Assembly (NCBI GenBank): GCA_963807865.1
Contig: CAWEDK010000013.1
Span: forward strand, 62,001-126,000
Direction: 5' to 3'
Length of the DNA: 64,000 nucleotides
DNA from: VAZQ01 sp963807865
GTDB taxonomy: Bacteria > Pseudomonadota > Alphaproteobacteria > Rhizobiales > Xanthobacteraceae
In this document: positions 27,387 to 36,291 of the stretch, piece by piece
How positions within the stretch are numbered: position 1 is the stretch's first letter
Layout: each line of letters begins with the position of its first letter
The notes under the pieces: generated by a model
Told to the model about the DNA's origin: nothing
Database searches by the model: none
Seen by the model: the letters and a program-made list of their open reading frames with translations, nothing else
Translations under genes and position numbers: made by a program

Positions 27387-28130
27387 TTATCTCAACGCGA
27401 TGTCGAGCTGCACAGCGTCGCCGCGATAGATGCCCTCCCCGATGTAGATGGTGCGGCCATCGCGATCGAGCGCAATGCGGCTGACGTAGGCGACCGGACT
27501 GTTCAGCGGGATCCGCAAGAAGTTGGCCGTCTCCACATCGGCCATGCCGATGGTCATCCGCTGCCGCGCTTTGCCGATCCGGTCGGCCGCGATCTTGTGG
27601 AGGATCGGCAGTGTCGGCTTCCGGCGAAACTGCGCGGGCGAGCCGAGCTTGTAGAGCTCGTAATCCAGATAGAACGTACCGAGCAGATAGGGCGCGCCAT
27701 CGCGCAAGTGCAGGCGTCGCATCATCTGATACTTGGAGGACGATTGCCCATAGCTGCGAAACTCGACAGGCAAATCGCGCAACGTCCGGGTGAAGAGCGT
27801 CTGGATATCAGCGCCTTCGTGGGCCGAAATGAGCGCCGCCCAGTTCACCTCCAGCTCATGCGGCACCACTTGCATCGGAGCCTGCCGTACGAAGGTGCCT
27901 TTGGCGCGAAAGCGAGACAACAGTCCCTCGTCCTCCAGCACGCCGAGCGCTTCGCGGATCGTCCCGCGCGCGACCGCGAATTCGCTGGCCAGATCGTCGA
28001 CGTTGGGGATGCGCAGGCCAACCGGCCACTTCTTGGAAGTGATCCAGTTACGGAACAGAGTCGCGAGCTGCAGGTAGATCGCGACACGGCTGCGACTGAG
28101 ATCAATGGGTGCTGCGGCGGAGTGCTTCAT
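27387..28130 (-). CDS. GntR-family regulator with UTRA domain (HutC subfamily)
   Basis: 247 residues. N-terminal winged helix: YLQLATLFRNWITSKKWPVG, RIPNVDDLASEFAVARGTI, REALGVLEDEGLLSRFRAKG. The UTRA effector domain follows (~95-245), with LYKLGSPAQFRRKPTLPIL and the closing YIGEGIYRGDAVQLDI. It is divergent from the MhpB-like dioxygenase gene at 28270. A motif AAAGTCCATA occurs in this intergenic region and again before two Bug genes, suggesting a local regulon controlling an aromatic catabolic module. The effector is probably a pathway acid. Confidence 0.9.
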   Translation of the reverse strand: MKHSAAAPIDLSRSRVAIYLQLATLFRNWITSKKWPVGLRIPNVDDLASEFAVARGTIREALGVLEDEGLLSRFRAKGTFVRQAPMQVVPHELEVNWAALISAHEGADIQTLFTRTLRDLPVEFRSYGQSSSKYQMMRRLHLRDGAPYLLGTFYLDYELYKLGSPAQFRRKPTLPILHKIAADRIGKARQRMTIGMADVETANFLRIPLNSPVAYVSRIALDRDGRTIYIGEGIYRGDAVQLDIALR

Positions 28131-28162
28131 CGAGAATTCCAGCGTCGACCAGGTTCAAAGAA

Positions 28163-28179
28163 CTAATAGTATGGACTTT
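28163..28179 (-). promoter_or_regulatory. Putative GntR operator, copy 1 (core AAAGTCCATA)
   Basis: Read on the - strand: AAAGTCCATACTATTAG. It lies 33-49 bp upstream of the GntR gene start and about 90 bp upstream of the dioxygenase start. The 10-base core is identical to those at 32254 and 32369. Confidence 0.5.
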
Positions 28180-28269
28180 ATGAACCAAGGCTAGTAACTT
28201 TTTCCCACTGAGGTCTTGGCGAACTTTCGCGTCGAGCCCCGGCTCGGCGCGAAGGACCGGGAGTGAAGC

Positions 28270-29211
28270 ATGGCCGTTCAGTTGATCTGCTGCTCGCACA
28301 GCCCGCTCATGACGACCGATGTGGAGGAGTCGGAAGCCGACGTGCATGCCTCGTTCTTTCGCGAGCTGGATTCCTGCGCCGCCGCTCTGCGCGCCTTCAA
28401 ACCCGACCTCGTCGTCGTATTCGGGCCGGATCACTTCAACGGCTTCTTCTACGAATTGATGCCCGCCTTCTGCATCGGCACCGCGGCCGTCGGCACCAAG
28501 GACTGGCACCTGGAGAGCGGCCCCCTCCGGGTGCCGCGCGAACTAGCCCTCTCCTGCGTGCGCTTCCTGCAAAGCCGGGACTTCGACCTTGCGCTGTCGC
28601 ACGACATGAAGGTCGACCACGGCATCACTATTCCGCTGTACAAGCTGACGGGCGCCCTCAACCGCTACGATGTGCTGCCGATTTTCATCAATTGTGCCGC
28701 CGATCCGCGCCCCTCGTTCCGGCGCGTCCGCGCATTCGGCGAGGCGATCGGCGAATTCCTCGCCGACAAGAATATGCGCGTCACACTGATCGGCTCTGGC
28801 GGTCTGTCGCACGATCCACCGACGCCGCGGCTCGATATGAGCCCACCCGACGTGGCGCAGCGACTGATCAAGCGGCAGACGCCGTCGCAGGAGGAACTCG
28901 ACGCGCGAGAGAGCCGCGTCATCCGCGCGGCGCGCGACCTTGTGATCGGCAAGGGCCCCTGCCTGCCGCCGAGCGAGCAATGGGACCGCGATTTCCTGTC
29001 GACCTTCATGTCCGGCAAGCTCGACACATTCGATCAGATGTCCGACGCCGAGATCGACCGTGTCGCCGGATTTGGCGCGCACGAGGTGCGGACGTGGGTG
29101 GCGGCGGCGGCAGCGGCGCGGAAGATCGGCCAGTTCGAGACCGATCTCAAATACTACCATCTGGTGCCCGAATGGATCACCGGCATGGGTATCGTCGTTG
29201 GCCAAGCCTGA
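28270..29211 (+). CDS. Class III extradiol ring-cleavage dioxygenase (MhpB-like)
   Basis: 313 residues, length typical of 2,3-dihydroxyphenylpropionate 1,2-dioxygenase. These Fe(II) enzymes open catechols next to the hydroxyls. Seen are the N-terminal metal region LICCSHSPLM, FGPDHFNGFFY, the His-containing SHDMKVDHGITIPLY (MhpB active-site block) and LIGSGGLSHDPPTPR. The C-terminal AHEVRTWVAAAAAARK also fits. With the hydrolase at 29269 it forms a meta-cleavage pair on one transcript, as MhpB and MhpC do. It is presumably under control of the divergent GntR regulator. The exact catechol is unknown. Confidence 0.88.
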   Translation: MAVQLICCSHSPLMTTDVEESEADVHASFFRELDSCAAALRAFKPDLVVVFGPDHFNGFFYELMPAFCIGTAAVGTKDWHLESGPLRVPRELALSCVRFLQSRDFDLALSHDMKVDHGITIPLYKLTGALNRYDVLPIFINCAADPRPSFRRVRAFGEAIGEFLADKNMRVTLIGSGGLSHDPPTPRLDMSPPDVAQRLIKRQTPSQEELDARESRVIRAARDLVIGKGPCLPPSEQWDRDFLSTFMSGKLDTFDQMSDAEIDRVAGFGAHEVRTWVAAAAAARKIGQFETDLKYYHLVPEWITGMGIVVGQA

Positions 29212-29268
29212 CCCCGTATCGCGTCGAGCAACCGTCCCTCAACGCCGGCGGCCGGAAAGGATTTCACT

Positions 29269-30123
29269 GTGGCTGAGAGCGCCCCCCGCACCGGGTTCGC
29301 ACGGTCCGGAGATGCGCGCATTCATTTCCGGGCATTTGGAACGCGCGGCAAGCCGCCGATCTTGATTGTGCACGGCATGTCGTATTTTTCGTACGACTGG
29401 ATGGGGCCGGCCTCGCAGCTCGCAAGCGACCGCGAGGTCGCGGCGATGGACCAGCGCGGCTTTGGCGAGTCCGACTGGAGTCCGACGCGCACGTACGACC
29501 TCCGGCAACAGGCCGCGGACATGATCGCGGTGCTCGACCAGCTCGGCTGGAAACAGGCGATTTTGATGGGCCATTCCGCCGGCGGACGCATCGCGCTTTG
29601 CGCCGCATCCTGGTATCCCGCGCGCGCGAAGGCCTATATCAGCGTCGACTTCGCGCCCGATCTCGCGGCGGCAGGCCGCCGCAAGGTCGCAGAGCAGATC
29701 GGTCGCCAGCCGGACGTGTTCCAAAGCATCGAAGCGGCGCTGACCTACCACAAGCAGGATCCTCACCTGCCGCCGGACGCGCGGGTTCGCAAGCGCTACG
29801 AAACTTTCCTCGAGCCGGTCCCTGGCGGCTATCGACTCAAGCGCGATTTGCACTATCGCGATCAGTTCAAGCACGTCCTGGACACCGGTCAATCGCACCC
29901 TGCGGGGGTCGATGCCTGGGCACTGCTCAGAGAGCTGACGATTCCGCTGCTGGTGATCCGCGCATCAGGTTCCGAGCTGTTCGCACCGGAGACCGTCGAC
30001 AAGGTGCGCGCCACGAATCCGAACGCCGAGGTGGTTCAGTTGGAGGGCGGCCACGATCTCGCCACCGACAATCCCTCTGCACTGGTGAAGACTGTGCGCG
30101 GCTTCATCGACAAGGTCGGCTGA
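29269..30123 (+). CDS. Alpha/beta-fold hydrolase (meta-cleavage product hydrolase-like)
   Basis: 284 residues from GTG 29269, with GGAAAGG 8 bases upstream. Motifs: oxyanion HGMSYFSYDW, DQRGFGESD, nucleophile MGHSAGGRIAL, acid region VIRASGSELF and catalytic His in LEGGHDLATDNP. The family includes MhpC-type C-C hydrolases that split ring-fission products and also haloalkane or ester hydrolases. Its place directly after the extradiol dioxygenase (57 bp) favours the first. It is convergent with the gene at 30129. Confidence 0.85.
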   Translation: MAESAPRTGFARSGDARIHFRAFGTRGKPPILIVHGMSYFSYDWMGPASQLASDREVAAMDQRGFGESDWSPTRTYDLRQQAADMIAVLDQLGWKQAILMGHSAGGRIALCAASWYPARAKAYISVDFAPDLAAAGRRKVAEQIGRQPDVFQSIEAALTYHKQDPHLPPDARVRKRYETFLEPVPGGYRLKRDLHYRDQFKHVLDTGQSHPAGVDAWALLRELTIPLLVIRASGSELFAPETVDKVRATNPNAEVVQLEGGHDLATDNPSALVKTVRGFIDKVG

Positions 30124-30128
30124 CGCTT

Positions 30129-31121
30129 CTAGACGCGTGTCTCGCTGAAGGTGCCTTCGGCAAACATCTCGTCGACGGTGACCACGCGCGTTGCGAGCCC
30201 CTGCTCGTAGGAGTACCGCGCCATGGTCTCGAGCGTATGGCGATTGCCGGCGTCGAGACCGTAAGGCCAGAAGTCCGTCCCCATCACCTCGGTGGTGCTT
30301 TCGAATTCGGCGGTCACCCAGGGCAGCCCGATCTTCAGCGCGGTGGTTTCGGCAAACTCGGCCTCGGCGAGCGCCTTCGCCCTGGCGAAGGCCTTGAACA
30401 CGCTGGCCGCGAGCCAGGGATGTGCCTTCAGCACATCGCGCCGGATACCGACCGCGTGCATGATCGGAAAGATCCTGGTCCGGCGGTAATAGTCCTGTTC
30501 GACTTGGCGATAATCCGGGAACAAACGCCGCACATGAGGATGTCCGGCGACGAAGCAAGACGGCCGCCGCGCCGACATGACCGCGTCAAGTTCGCCGTCC
30601 GCCAGCATGCGAGACAGGGATTTCTCCTGAACCGTGACGAGCGGAAAATCATCTGGCAGGTTCAGTGGAAACTTGTCGCGGCGACCTGGCACTTCGAGCC
30701 CGCCTTGCACCCAATGCATATCCCGCGCCGCAAGTCCGAATTCGTCTTGGAGATAACCGCGGAACCACATGACGGCTGACATCTGATATTCCGGGACGCC
30801 GATGCGCTTGCCGCGAAGATCCGCCGGGCCCGCAATGCCGCGGTCGGCACGGATGTATACGGCCGAGTGGCGAAAGGTGCGCGAGAGGAATACCGGCACG
30901 GCCACATACGGCGTGATGTTCCGCGACAAGGCGATCAGGTAGGGGCTGAAGCCGATTTCCGCGACTTCAAACTCGCCATGAAAGTAGGCACGCTCGAAAC
31001 ACTCCTCGACCGGCATGGTGAGGTAGTTGACGTCGCAGCCCTCTACGGAGACCCGGCCATCCGTGAGGGCGCGCACGCGGTCGTAATCCCATGTTGCGAC
31101 AGTCAGGGGCAGCCGGCTCAT
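30129..31121 (-). CDS. 4,5-dihydroxyphthalate decarboxylase-like protein (periplasmic-binding fold)
   Basis: 330 residues, no signal peptide, starting MSRLPLTVATWDYDRVRAL. Blocks such as EECFERAYFHGEFEVAEIGF, SRTFRHSAVYIRADRGI, LRGKRIGVPEYQMSAV and GYLQDEFG match proteins annotated as 4,5-dihydroxyphthalate decarboxylase. These share the NMT1/THI5 binding-protein fold but stay in the cytoplasm. That enzyme turns 4,5-dihydroxyphthalate into protocatechuate. The neighbouring ring-cleavage dioxygenase agrees with an aromatic-acid route. A plain solute-binding role remains possible because the fold is shared. It follows the Bug gene at 31234 on the same strand by 112 bp. Confidence 0.75.
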   Translation of the reverse strand: MSRLPLTVATWDYDRVRALTDGRVSVEGCDVNYLTMPVEECFERAYFHGEFEVAEIGFSPYLIALSRNITPYVAVPVFLSRTFRHSAVYIRADRGIAGPADLRGKRIGVPEYQMSAVMWFRGYLQDEFGLAARDMHWVQGGLEVPGRRDKFPLNLPDDFPLVTVQEKSLSRMLADGELDAVMSARRPSCFVAGHPHVRRLFPDYRQVEQDYYRRTRIFPIMHAVGIRRDVLKAHPWLAASVFKAFARAKALAEAEFAETTALKIGLPWVTAEFESTTEVMGTDFWPYGLDAGNRHTLETMARYSYEQGLATRVVTVDEMFAEGTFSETRV

Positions 31122-31233
31122 TGCAGATAGCGCCTCACGGCAAACCAGTCGTCCCCGTGGACGACCGGTTGAGAGAATTTACACCAACCGCGCCCCAAGC
31201 AGGCGACGCTTCATTCCAGTCCGCGCGGTCTCG

Positions 31234-32193
31234 CTATTGGTCGATCTTGATGTCGATCTTGCGGATCAGGGCACCCAGCCGCTCGGACTCGGAATCGATC
31301 AGCGCCTTGAACTCCGCCGGGCTGTCGGATACCGGCTCGACGTGAATCTTCTGCATCCGCTCGCGATACGCCGGCTGTTCGGTGATCTGCTTCACGTCGG
31401 CATTCAGGCGGTTGATGATCTCCTGCGGCGTTCCGGCCGGAGCCAACAAGCCAAACCAGCCCACAAAGGTCAGATCCTTGTAGCCCAGTTCCGCCATGGT
31501 CGGCGTGTCAGGCAGCGCGGATGCTCGCGCCGGCCCCGTGGTCACGAGCACCTTCAACTTCTTTGCGGCGACCAGCGATGCGACAGGCGGAAGTCCCGCC
31601 ACGACGAGGTCGACGCGCCCCGCCATCGCGTCCTGAAACGCCGTCGGGAATGCCCGATACGGCACGTGCGTCAAATTCAGCTTCTCCTCGTTCTTCACGA
31701 GTTCACCCAGCAGATGCAGATTGGTTCCCACACCGGGAGACGCAAAGGTGAAGTTGCGGCCCTTGCGCGACGCCTCGACCAGTTCCTTCATTGAATTGAT
31801 GTCGAGGTCGGGACCTGTGACGATGACGTTCACAATGCGCCCCAGCAACGAGATTGGCGTGAGAGACTTCGTCGGGTCGAATTTTCGACTGGTATAGAGA
31901 TGGGCGAGAATAGCCTGCGTGTCCTTGGTGCCGAGAAACAGCGTATAGCCGTCCGGCTTAGCCGCAGCCGCATATTCGGTGCCGATCAGTCCCCCGGCGC
32001 CGAGCTTGTTCTCGACCACGACCGGCTGGCCCAACCGGCTCGACAGCGCATCGCCGAACTGGCGCGCGATCACGTCAGGCGCGGTTCCGGCGGAATAGGG
32101 AACCACGATGGTGATGGTGCGCGACGGCCAGCGCTCCTGAGCGTTCGCAGCCGTCATCAGGCCTAGCAAGAGAGCGAAAATTATTCGGGCCAA
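31234..32193 (-). CDS. Bug-family periplasmic solute receptor
   Basis: 319 residues with a short signal peptide ending at TAANAQ. Typical features: RTITIVVPYSAGTAPDVIAR, VVENKLGAGGLIGTEYAA, KPDGYTLFLGTKDTQ and ADVKQITEQPAYRERMQKI. It is divergent from the Bug gene at 32440 across a 246-bp region that holds two copies of the AAAGTCCATA motif. It is probably co-transcribed with the decarboxylase-like gene downstream. The ligand may be an aromatic dicarboxylate such as a phthalate, by context only. Confidence 0.9.
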   Translation of the reverse strand: MARIIFALLLGLMTAANAQERWPSRTITIVVPYSAGTAPDVIARQFGDALSSRLGQPVVVENKLGAGGLIGTEYAAAAKPDGYTLFLGTKDTQAILAHLYTSRKFDPTKSLTPISLLGRIVNVIVTGPDLDINSMKELVEASRKGRNFTFASPGVGTNLHLLGELVKNEEKLNLTHVPYRAFPTAFQDAMAGRVDLVVAGLPPVASLVAAKKLKVLVTTGPARASALPDTPTMAELGYKDLTFVGWFGLLAPAGTPQEIINRLNADVKQITEQPAYRERMQKIHVEPVSDSPAEFKALIDSESERLGALIRKIDIKIDQ

Positions 32194-32253
32194 GGCGAGC
32201 CTCCCATGGCTTTTCTTAAGTTTGGGCGCGCATTTTTTTCATGGCAACTGTCG

Positions 32254-32271
32254 AAAGTCCATACTTATATG
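32254..32271 (+). promoter_or_regulatory. Putative GntR operator, copy 2 (core AAAGTCCATA)
   Basis: AAAGTCCATACTTATATG lies 61-78 bp upstream of the leftward Bug gene start. It contains a small dyad CATA-N4-TATG. It shares the 10-base core with the copies at 28163 and 32369. Confidence 0.5.
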
Positions 32272-32368
32272 TTTTATGTTGCGATGCGAGGGAAAGCATA
32301 CAGTGACGCACCTTGACCTTCGTTCCCGCCACCCGCGCTGACGCGCTGCGTCAGGATAGCTTGTGTCA

Positions 32369-32388
32369 AAAGTCCATATCTCTGTATA
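32369..32388 (+). promoter_or_regulatory. Putative GntR operator, copy 3 (core AAAGTCCATA)
   Basis: AAAGTCCATATCTCTGTATA lies 52-71 bp upstream of the rightward Bug gene start at 32440. It has the same 10-base core as the copies at 28163 and 32254. Confidence 0.5.
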
Positions 32389-32439
32389 TTGGCTCAAAGA
32401 ACAGCTTGTCGTCAGCCGACAAGACCGGGAGGACGTGCA

Positions 32440-33420
32440 GTGAAGAGCCGACGAACCATTCTCGCGGGCGCCGCCGCGGCGATCGCACTTGCTGCCTCGC
32501 CGGGCGCCACGGCGCAGGACTACCCGTCGCGGCCGATCACCATTCTGATCGGCATTTCACCTGGCGGGATCACGGACGTCACCACCCGCATCTACGCCGA
32601 GGCCGTATCCAAGTCGCTCGGCCAACGCATCGTCATCGAGAACCGCACCGGCGCCGGCGGCGCGGTCGCGGCGACAGCGGTTCAGAACGCCGCGCCCGAT
32701 GGCTACACGCTGCTTGCGTTTCTCGGATCGCAGCACTGCGCCGTGCCGGCCCTGCAGAAGGTGGCCTTCGATCCGGTGAAGGGATTCCAGCCAATTACGC
32801 TGCTATTCAATCTCGTCACGTTCATCGCCGTGCCGGCCGACAGTCCGGCCAACACGATGAACGAGTTGCTCGCGCTCGGCAAAAGCAAACCGGACGGCCT
32901 CACCTTCGGCTCCCCCGGCCTCGGCACACCTTCGCACTTGCTCGCTGCGCGCATCGCCCGCGCGACGAGCACGCCGACGCAATACGTGCACTACCGTGGC
33001 GGCTCCCCGATGCTGGCCGACTTGGTGACCGGCCGCGTCGACTTCGCACTGCCGACATTCACGGTAGCGAAGGCCTACCTTGAGGACAGGAAACTCAAAA
33101 TTCTCGCCATCGACGCCGCGACGCGCTCGCCGGCCATGCCGAATGTGCCCACCCTCACCGAGGTCGGCCTCGGCAAAGAGACCGTTGCGAGCTGGGTCGG
33201 TCTCGCCGCACCGGCAGGCACACCTGCCAACATCGTCCAGCGGCTGAACGAAGCGTTCACCCAGGCGGCGAACGACCCCGATCTCAAGCAGCGGCTTGAA
33301 GCCAGTGGCACGCCGATCGTCACGAGTTCGCCCGAAGAGATGGAGCGCTTGCTGAAAGCTGAAGTAGAGCGGACGAACGAACTCGTCTCTCAGCTTGGGA
33401 TGCGGCAGGAACAGCGATAG
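32440..33420 (+). CDS. Bug-family periplasmic solute receptor
   Basis: 326 residues from GTG 32440, supported by GGGAGGA just upstream. Signal peptide KSRRTILAGAAAAIALAAS is cut near ATAQ; then come RPITILIGISPGGITDVTTR, IENRTGAGGAVAATA, APDGYTLLAFLGSQH and ERTNELVSQLG. It is divergent from the Bug gene at 31234 and 53 bp upstream of a cupin gene on the same strand. The AAAGTCCATA motif upstream links it to the GntR regulator. Confidence 0.9.
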   Translation: MKSRRTILAGAAAAIALAASPGATAQDYPSRPITILIGISPGGITDVTTRIYAEAVSKSLGQRIVIENRTGAGGAVAATAVQNAAPDGYTLLAFLGSQHCAVPALQKVAFDPVKGFQPITLLFNLVTFIAVPADSPANTMNELLALGKSKPDGLTFGSPGLGTPSHLLAARIARATSTPTQYVHYRGGSPMLADLVTGRVDFALPTFTVAKAYLEDRKLKILAIDAATRSPAMPNVPTLTEVGLGKETVASWVGLAAPAGTPANIVQRLNEAFTQAANDPDLKQRLEASGTPIVTSSPEEMERLLKAEVERTNELVSQLGMRQEQR

Positions 33421-33473
33421 CCTTCACGGGGATACCACGATCGAGCCTCATCCAACCCTGCACGGAGATTGAA

Positions 33474-34007
33474 TTGCTGAAGCCCGTCCGTCGCATCGTC
33501 ACCGGTCACAACGCTGACGGCCGTTCCGTTTTCCTGATGGACGGCCCGGCGCCGGATGTATTTCCGGCACTGGCCTCGCCGGCGATGACGATCTCGCTGT
33601 TGTGGCGAACCAAGACCTCGCCGGCTTCCTATGAAGGCAGCGAAGACATGGCGCCTGCGGGCTTGCGTATTCCGACCGCCCCGGAGCAGCGCGGCGGGAC
33701 CGTCTTTCGGATCGCCGATCTGCCGCCCGACAGTGAGCTCGGCGACAATCCCGACATGGGCCGTCATGGCGTCAACGTCAGCGCCGAAGGCCGCAAGCGG
33801 CACGTCATGTTCCATCAGACAGATACGGTCGATTACGCGATCGTTCTGGAAGGCGAAATCTGGGCGGTCCTCGACGACGACGAAGTTCTCATGAAGCAGG
33901 GCGACGTGCTGATCCAGCGCGGCACCGGCCACGCGTGGTCGAACCGGAGCAACAAGCCCTGCCGGATGGCGTTCATCCTGGTCGATGCCGAGCCGGCCAA
34001 GCGTTGA
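33474..34007 (+). CDS. Cupin-domain protein
   Basis: 177 residues from TTG 33474, with CGGAGATT before it and no good ATG nearby. A single C-terminal cupin barrel is visible: HQTDTVDYAIVLEGEIWAVL, then VLMKQGDVLIQRGTGHAWS. The motif GDVLIQRGTGHAW is the second cupin motif. The first motif lacks the usual HxH and has TDTVDYAIVL instead, so metal binding is weak or absent. It follows the Bug gene at 32440 and is probably in its operon. Function unknown; similar proteins occur in aromatic catabolic clusters. Confidence 0.82.
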   Translation: MLKPVRRIVTGHNADGRSVFLMDGPAPDVFPALASPAMTISLLWRTKTSPASYEGSEDMAPAGLRIPTAPEQRGGTVFRIADLPPDSELGDNPDMGRHGVNVSAEGRKRHVMFHQTDTVDYAIVLEGEIWAVLDDDEVLMKQGDVLIQRGTGHAWSNRSNKPCRMAFILVDAEPAKR

Positions 34008-34054
34008 AGCGCCGCCCAGCTCATTAGCACCGGCGTCCGCTGGCCCCCCGCGGA

Positions 34055-35026
34055 CTACGGATTCTTGGCGCCCGAAATTTTCACCAGCTCGCGCCATTTC
34101 GCGAACTGCGTCTTGATCATATCGGAGAATTGCTGCCGGCTGAGGTTTCCAGCCTGGTAGGACTGCGGCACGATGAAGGACTCGTTGAACTTCTTCTCGT
34201 GCAGCACTTGCCTCACGTCCGCGTTGATCTTGTCCAGGATCGCGGCCGGTGTACCGGCGGGCGCCGCCATTCCGAACCACACGTCAATGGCATAGCCAGG
34301 CACGGTCTCGCCGATCGTCGGCAGATTCGGACGTTGCGGCAGGCGCTTTTCGGTGGCGGCCGCGATGACACGCAATTTGCCGTCCTTTTCGTACTGCTCG
34401 AACACGCTGATGGTCACAAGGAACATGTCGACGCGGCCGGACAGCAGGTCCGGCATCACTTGATTGGTGCCCCGATAGGGAACGTGGACCATTTTCACGC
34501 CGGCCAAATGCTTGAGGTATTCCAGCGCGACATGCGTGTAATTTCCGACGCCCGGTGACGCATAAGTCAGAACGTCGGGATTGGCGCGCGCATAGTCGAG
34601 CAATTCGGCGAGCGTCTTGCCCGGCGCCTTGTTGCTCACCGCCAGGGCCGGCGACAGGTGGACGCCGAGGGCGACCGGTTCGAGGTCCTTCAGTGGATCA
34701 AACGGCAGCTTGTCGTAGATGTGCGGATTGATGACGAATGGCGACGAGTTCGAGAACAGCAGCGTATAGCCGTCGGGCGCCGATTTCGCCACGAAGTCAG
34801 CGCCAAGCGACGCGCCCGCGCCAGCCTTGTTCTCAACCACGACCGGCTGTTTCCACAAATCCGAAAGTTGCTGCGCGAGCGCGCGGCCGACCGCGTCGGT
34901 TGCTCCTCCCGCAGTATAGGGGACGACGATTTTGACGGGTCGATCGGGATACTGCTGCGCGTTCGCGGCCAACGGGAACGTCGACAGTCCAACAACGAGA
35001 AGAAGTGGAGCCAGTCTGGCAATCAT
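34055..35026 (-). CDS. Bug-family periplasmic solute receptor
   Basis: 323 residues from ATG 35026, chosen because GGGAAAG lies 6 bases upstream; an ATG six codons earlier is less likely. Signal peptide MIARLAPLLLVVGLSTFPLA; then PVKIVVPYTAGGATDAVGRA, VVENKAGAGASLGADFVA, APDGYTLLFSNSS and FIVPQSYQAGNLSRQQFSD. It is convergent with the cupin gene and divergent from the Bug gene at 35271. No enzyme gene shares its transcript inside this space. Confidence 0.9.
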   Translation of the reverse strand: MIARLAPLLLVVGLSTFPLAANAQQYPDRPVKIVVPYTAGGATDAVGRALAQQLSDLWKQPVVVENKAGAGASLGADFVAKSAPDGYTLLFSNSSPFVINPHIYDKLPFDPLKDLEPVALGVHLSPALAVSNKAPGKTLAELLDYARANPDVLTYASPGVGNYTHVALEYLKHLAGVKMVHVPYRGTNQVMPDLLSGRVDMFLVTISVFEQYEKDGKLRVIAAATEKRLPQRPNLPTIGETVPGYAIDVWFGMAAPAGTPAAILDKINADVRQVLHEKKFNESFIVPQSYQAGNLSRQQFSDMIKTQFAKWRELVKISGAKNP

Positions 35027-35270
35027 GGCGTTCTTTCCCTGCATCTTGGCGATCGTTTTTTGTCATGCGACCAGAGTCTGGAAACGATCCAGTGCTGGCC
35101 TTGTGTTGCCGTGCATCGCTTCCGGCACACGATCATCAGATAGCACGAGCGATGGTGCTTCGCCCAGTTACCGATTGAGCGGCGAACGTGCGAAGTATAT
35201 TGATGTGATCATAAAAAACTCGGCCGATGTTCTTCGCAAAATACGTGAGCCGAATGAAGCCGGAGGAAAT

Positions 35271-36257
35271 ATGCGGTCATTTTGTCGCGCACTCGAGTGC
35301 CTCGCGGCGCTCGGCATTCTCGCTTGCGGCGCTATCGCGGCACTGAGCCAGCCCGCCGTCGAGAGCTATCCGACAAAAGTCGTTCGAGTGATCGTGCCGT
35401 TTACGCCCGGCGCTTCGACCGACCTGGTGGCTCGCCTGTTCGGGCAGAAGCTCTCCCAGGCCTGGGGGCAGCAGGTCATCGTGGAGAATCGTGGCGGCGC
35501 CGGAGGCGGCATCGGCGCGGAGCTGGTGGCAAAGGCCGAGCCTGACGGCTACACGCTGCTGGTGACCAATCAGGGGAGCATCCTCAACGTCCTGCTACGC
35601 AAGGATGTGTCCTATGCGGTCGACGATCTCGTCCCGGTCGGCGAATTCGGCTACTCACCGCTCATCATCGTCGCGAACCCGCAGTTTCCGCCAAACAACA
35701 TGAAAGAGCTGGTGGCCTTCGCCAAAGCCAACCCCAACAAGGTTCTCATCGGCTCCTCCGGCACCAACAGCAACCTGCACATCGCGCTGGAAATCCTGAA
35801 GACGGCAACGGGCACCGACGTCGTCCACGTGCCCTATCGCGGCACCGGCCCTTCGCTGAACGACGTGGTCGCCGGCACCATCAATGGCGCCTACACGACG
35901 ACGGTTTCAGCCGAAGGCCTGATCCAGTCCGGCAAGGTCAAGGTCCTCGGCGTCGCCGGACCCAGGCGTTCCGACGTCATCCCCAATGTGCAGACTTTCG
36001 CCGAGCAGGGCATCACGGGCGCCGATGCTAATGTCTGGATCGGCCTTCTCGCTCCGGCGAAGACGCCGCAGCTCATCATCGACAAACTCAACCGTGAGAT
36101 AAACCAGGCCCTGCAGACACCAGACGTTCGTACCCGCTTCGCCCAATGGGGTCTCGAACTCAAAGGCGGCTCGCCCGAAACCTTCGGCGCGGTCATCAAG
36201 GCGGAAGTCGAACGTATCGACCAGCTCGTCAAAGCAAAAACTTTGCAAGTTCAGTAG
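35271..36257 (+). CDS. Bug-family periplasmic solute receptor
   Basis: 328 residues from ATG 35271, preceded by GGAGGAA. Signal region MRSFCRALECLAALGILACG; then VVRVIVPFTPGASTDLVAR, VENRGGAGGGIGAELVA, EPDGYTLLVTNQGS and GVIKAEVERIDQ-like end. It is 34 bp upstream of the S15-type hydrolase gene on the same strand, giving another receptor-plus-enzyme cassette. The ligand is perhaps an acyl or ester compound, by context. Confidence 0.9.
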   Translation: MRSFCRALECLAALGILACGAIAALSQPAVESYPTKVVRVIVPFTPGASTDLVARLFGQKLSQAWGQQVIVENRGGAGGGIGAELVAKAEPDGYTLLVTNQGSILNVLLRKDVSYAVDDLVPVGEFGYSPLIIVANPQFPPNNMKELVAFAKANPNKVLIGSSGTNSNLHIALEILKTATGTDVVHVPYRGTGPSLNDVVAGTINGAYTTTVSAEGLIQSGKVKVLGVAGPRRSDVIPNVQTFAEQGITGADANVWIGLLAPAKTPQLIIDKLNREINQALQTPDVRTRFAQWGLELKGGSPETFGAVIKAEVERIDQLVKAKTLQVQ

Positions 36258-36291
36258 CAGACGTACGTCACTAACACTGCTGGAAACCCTC

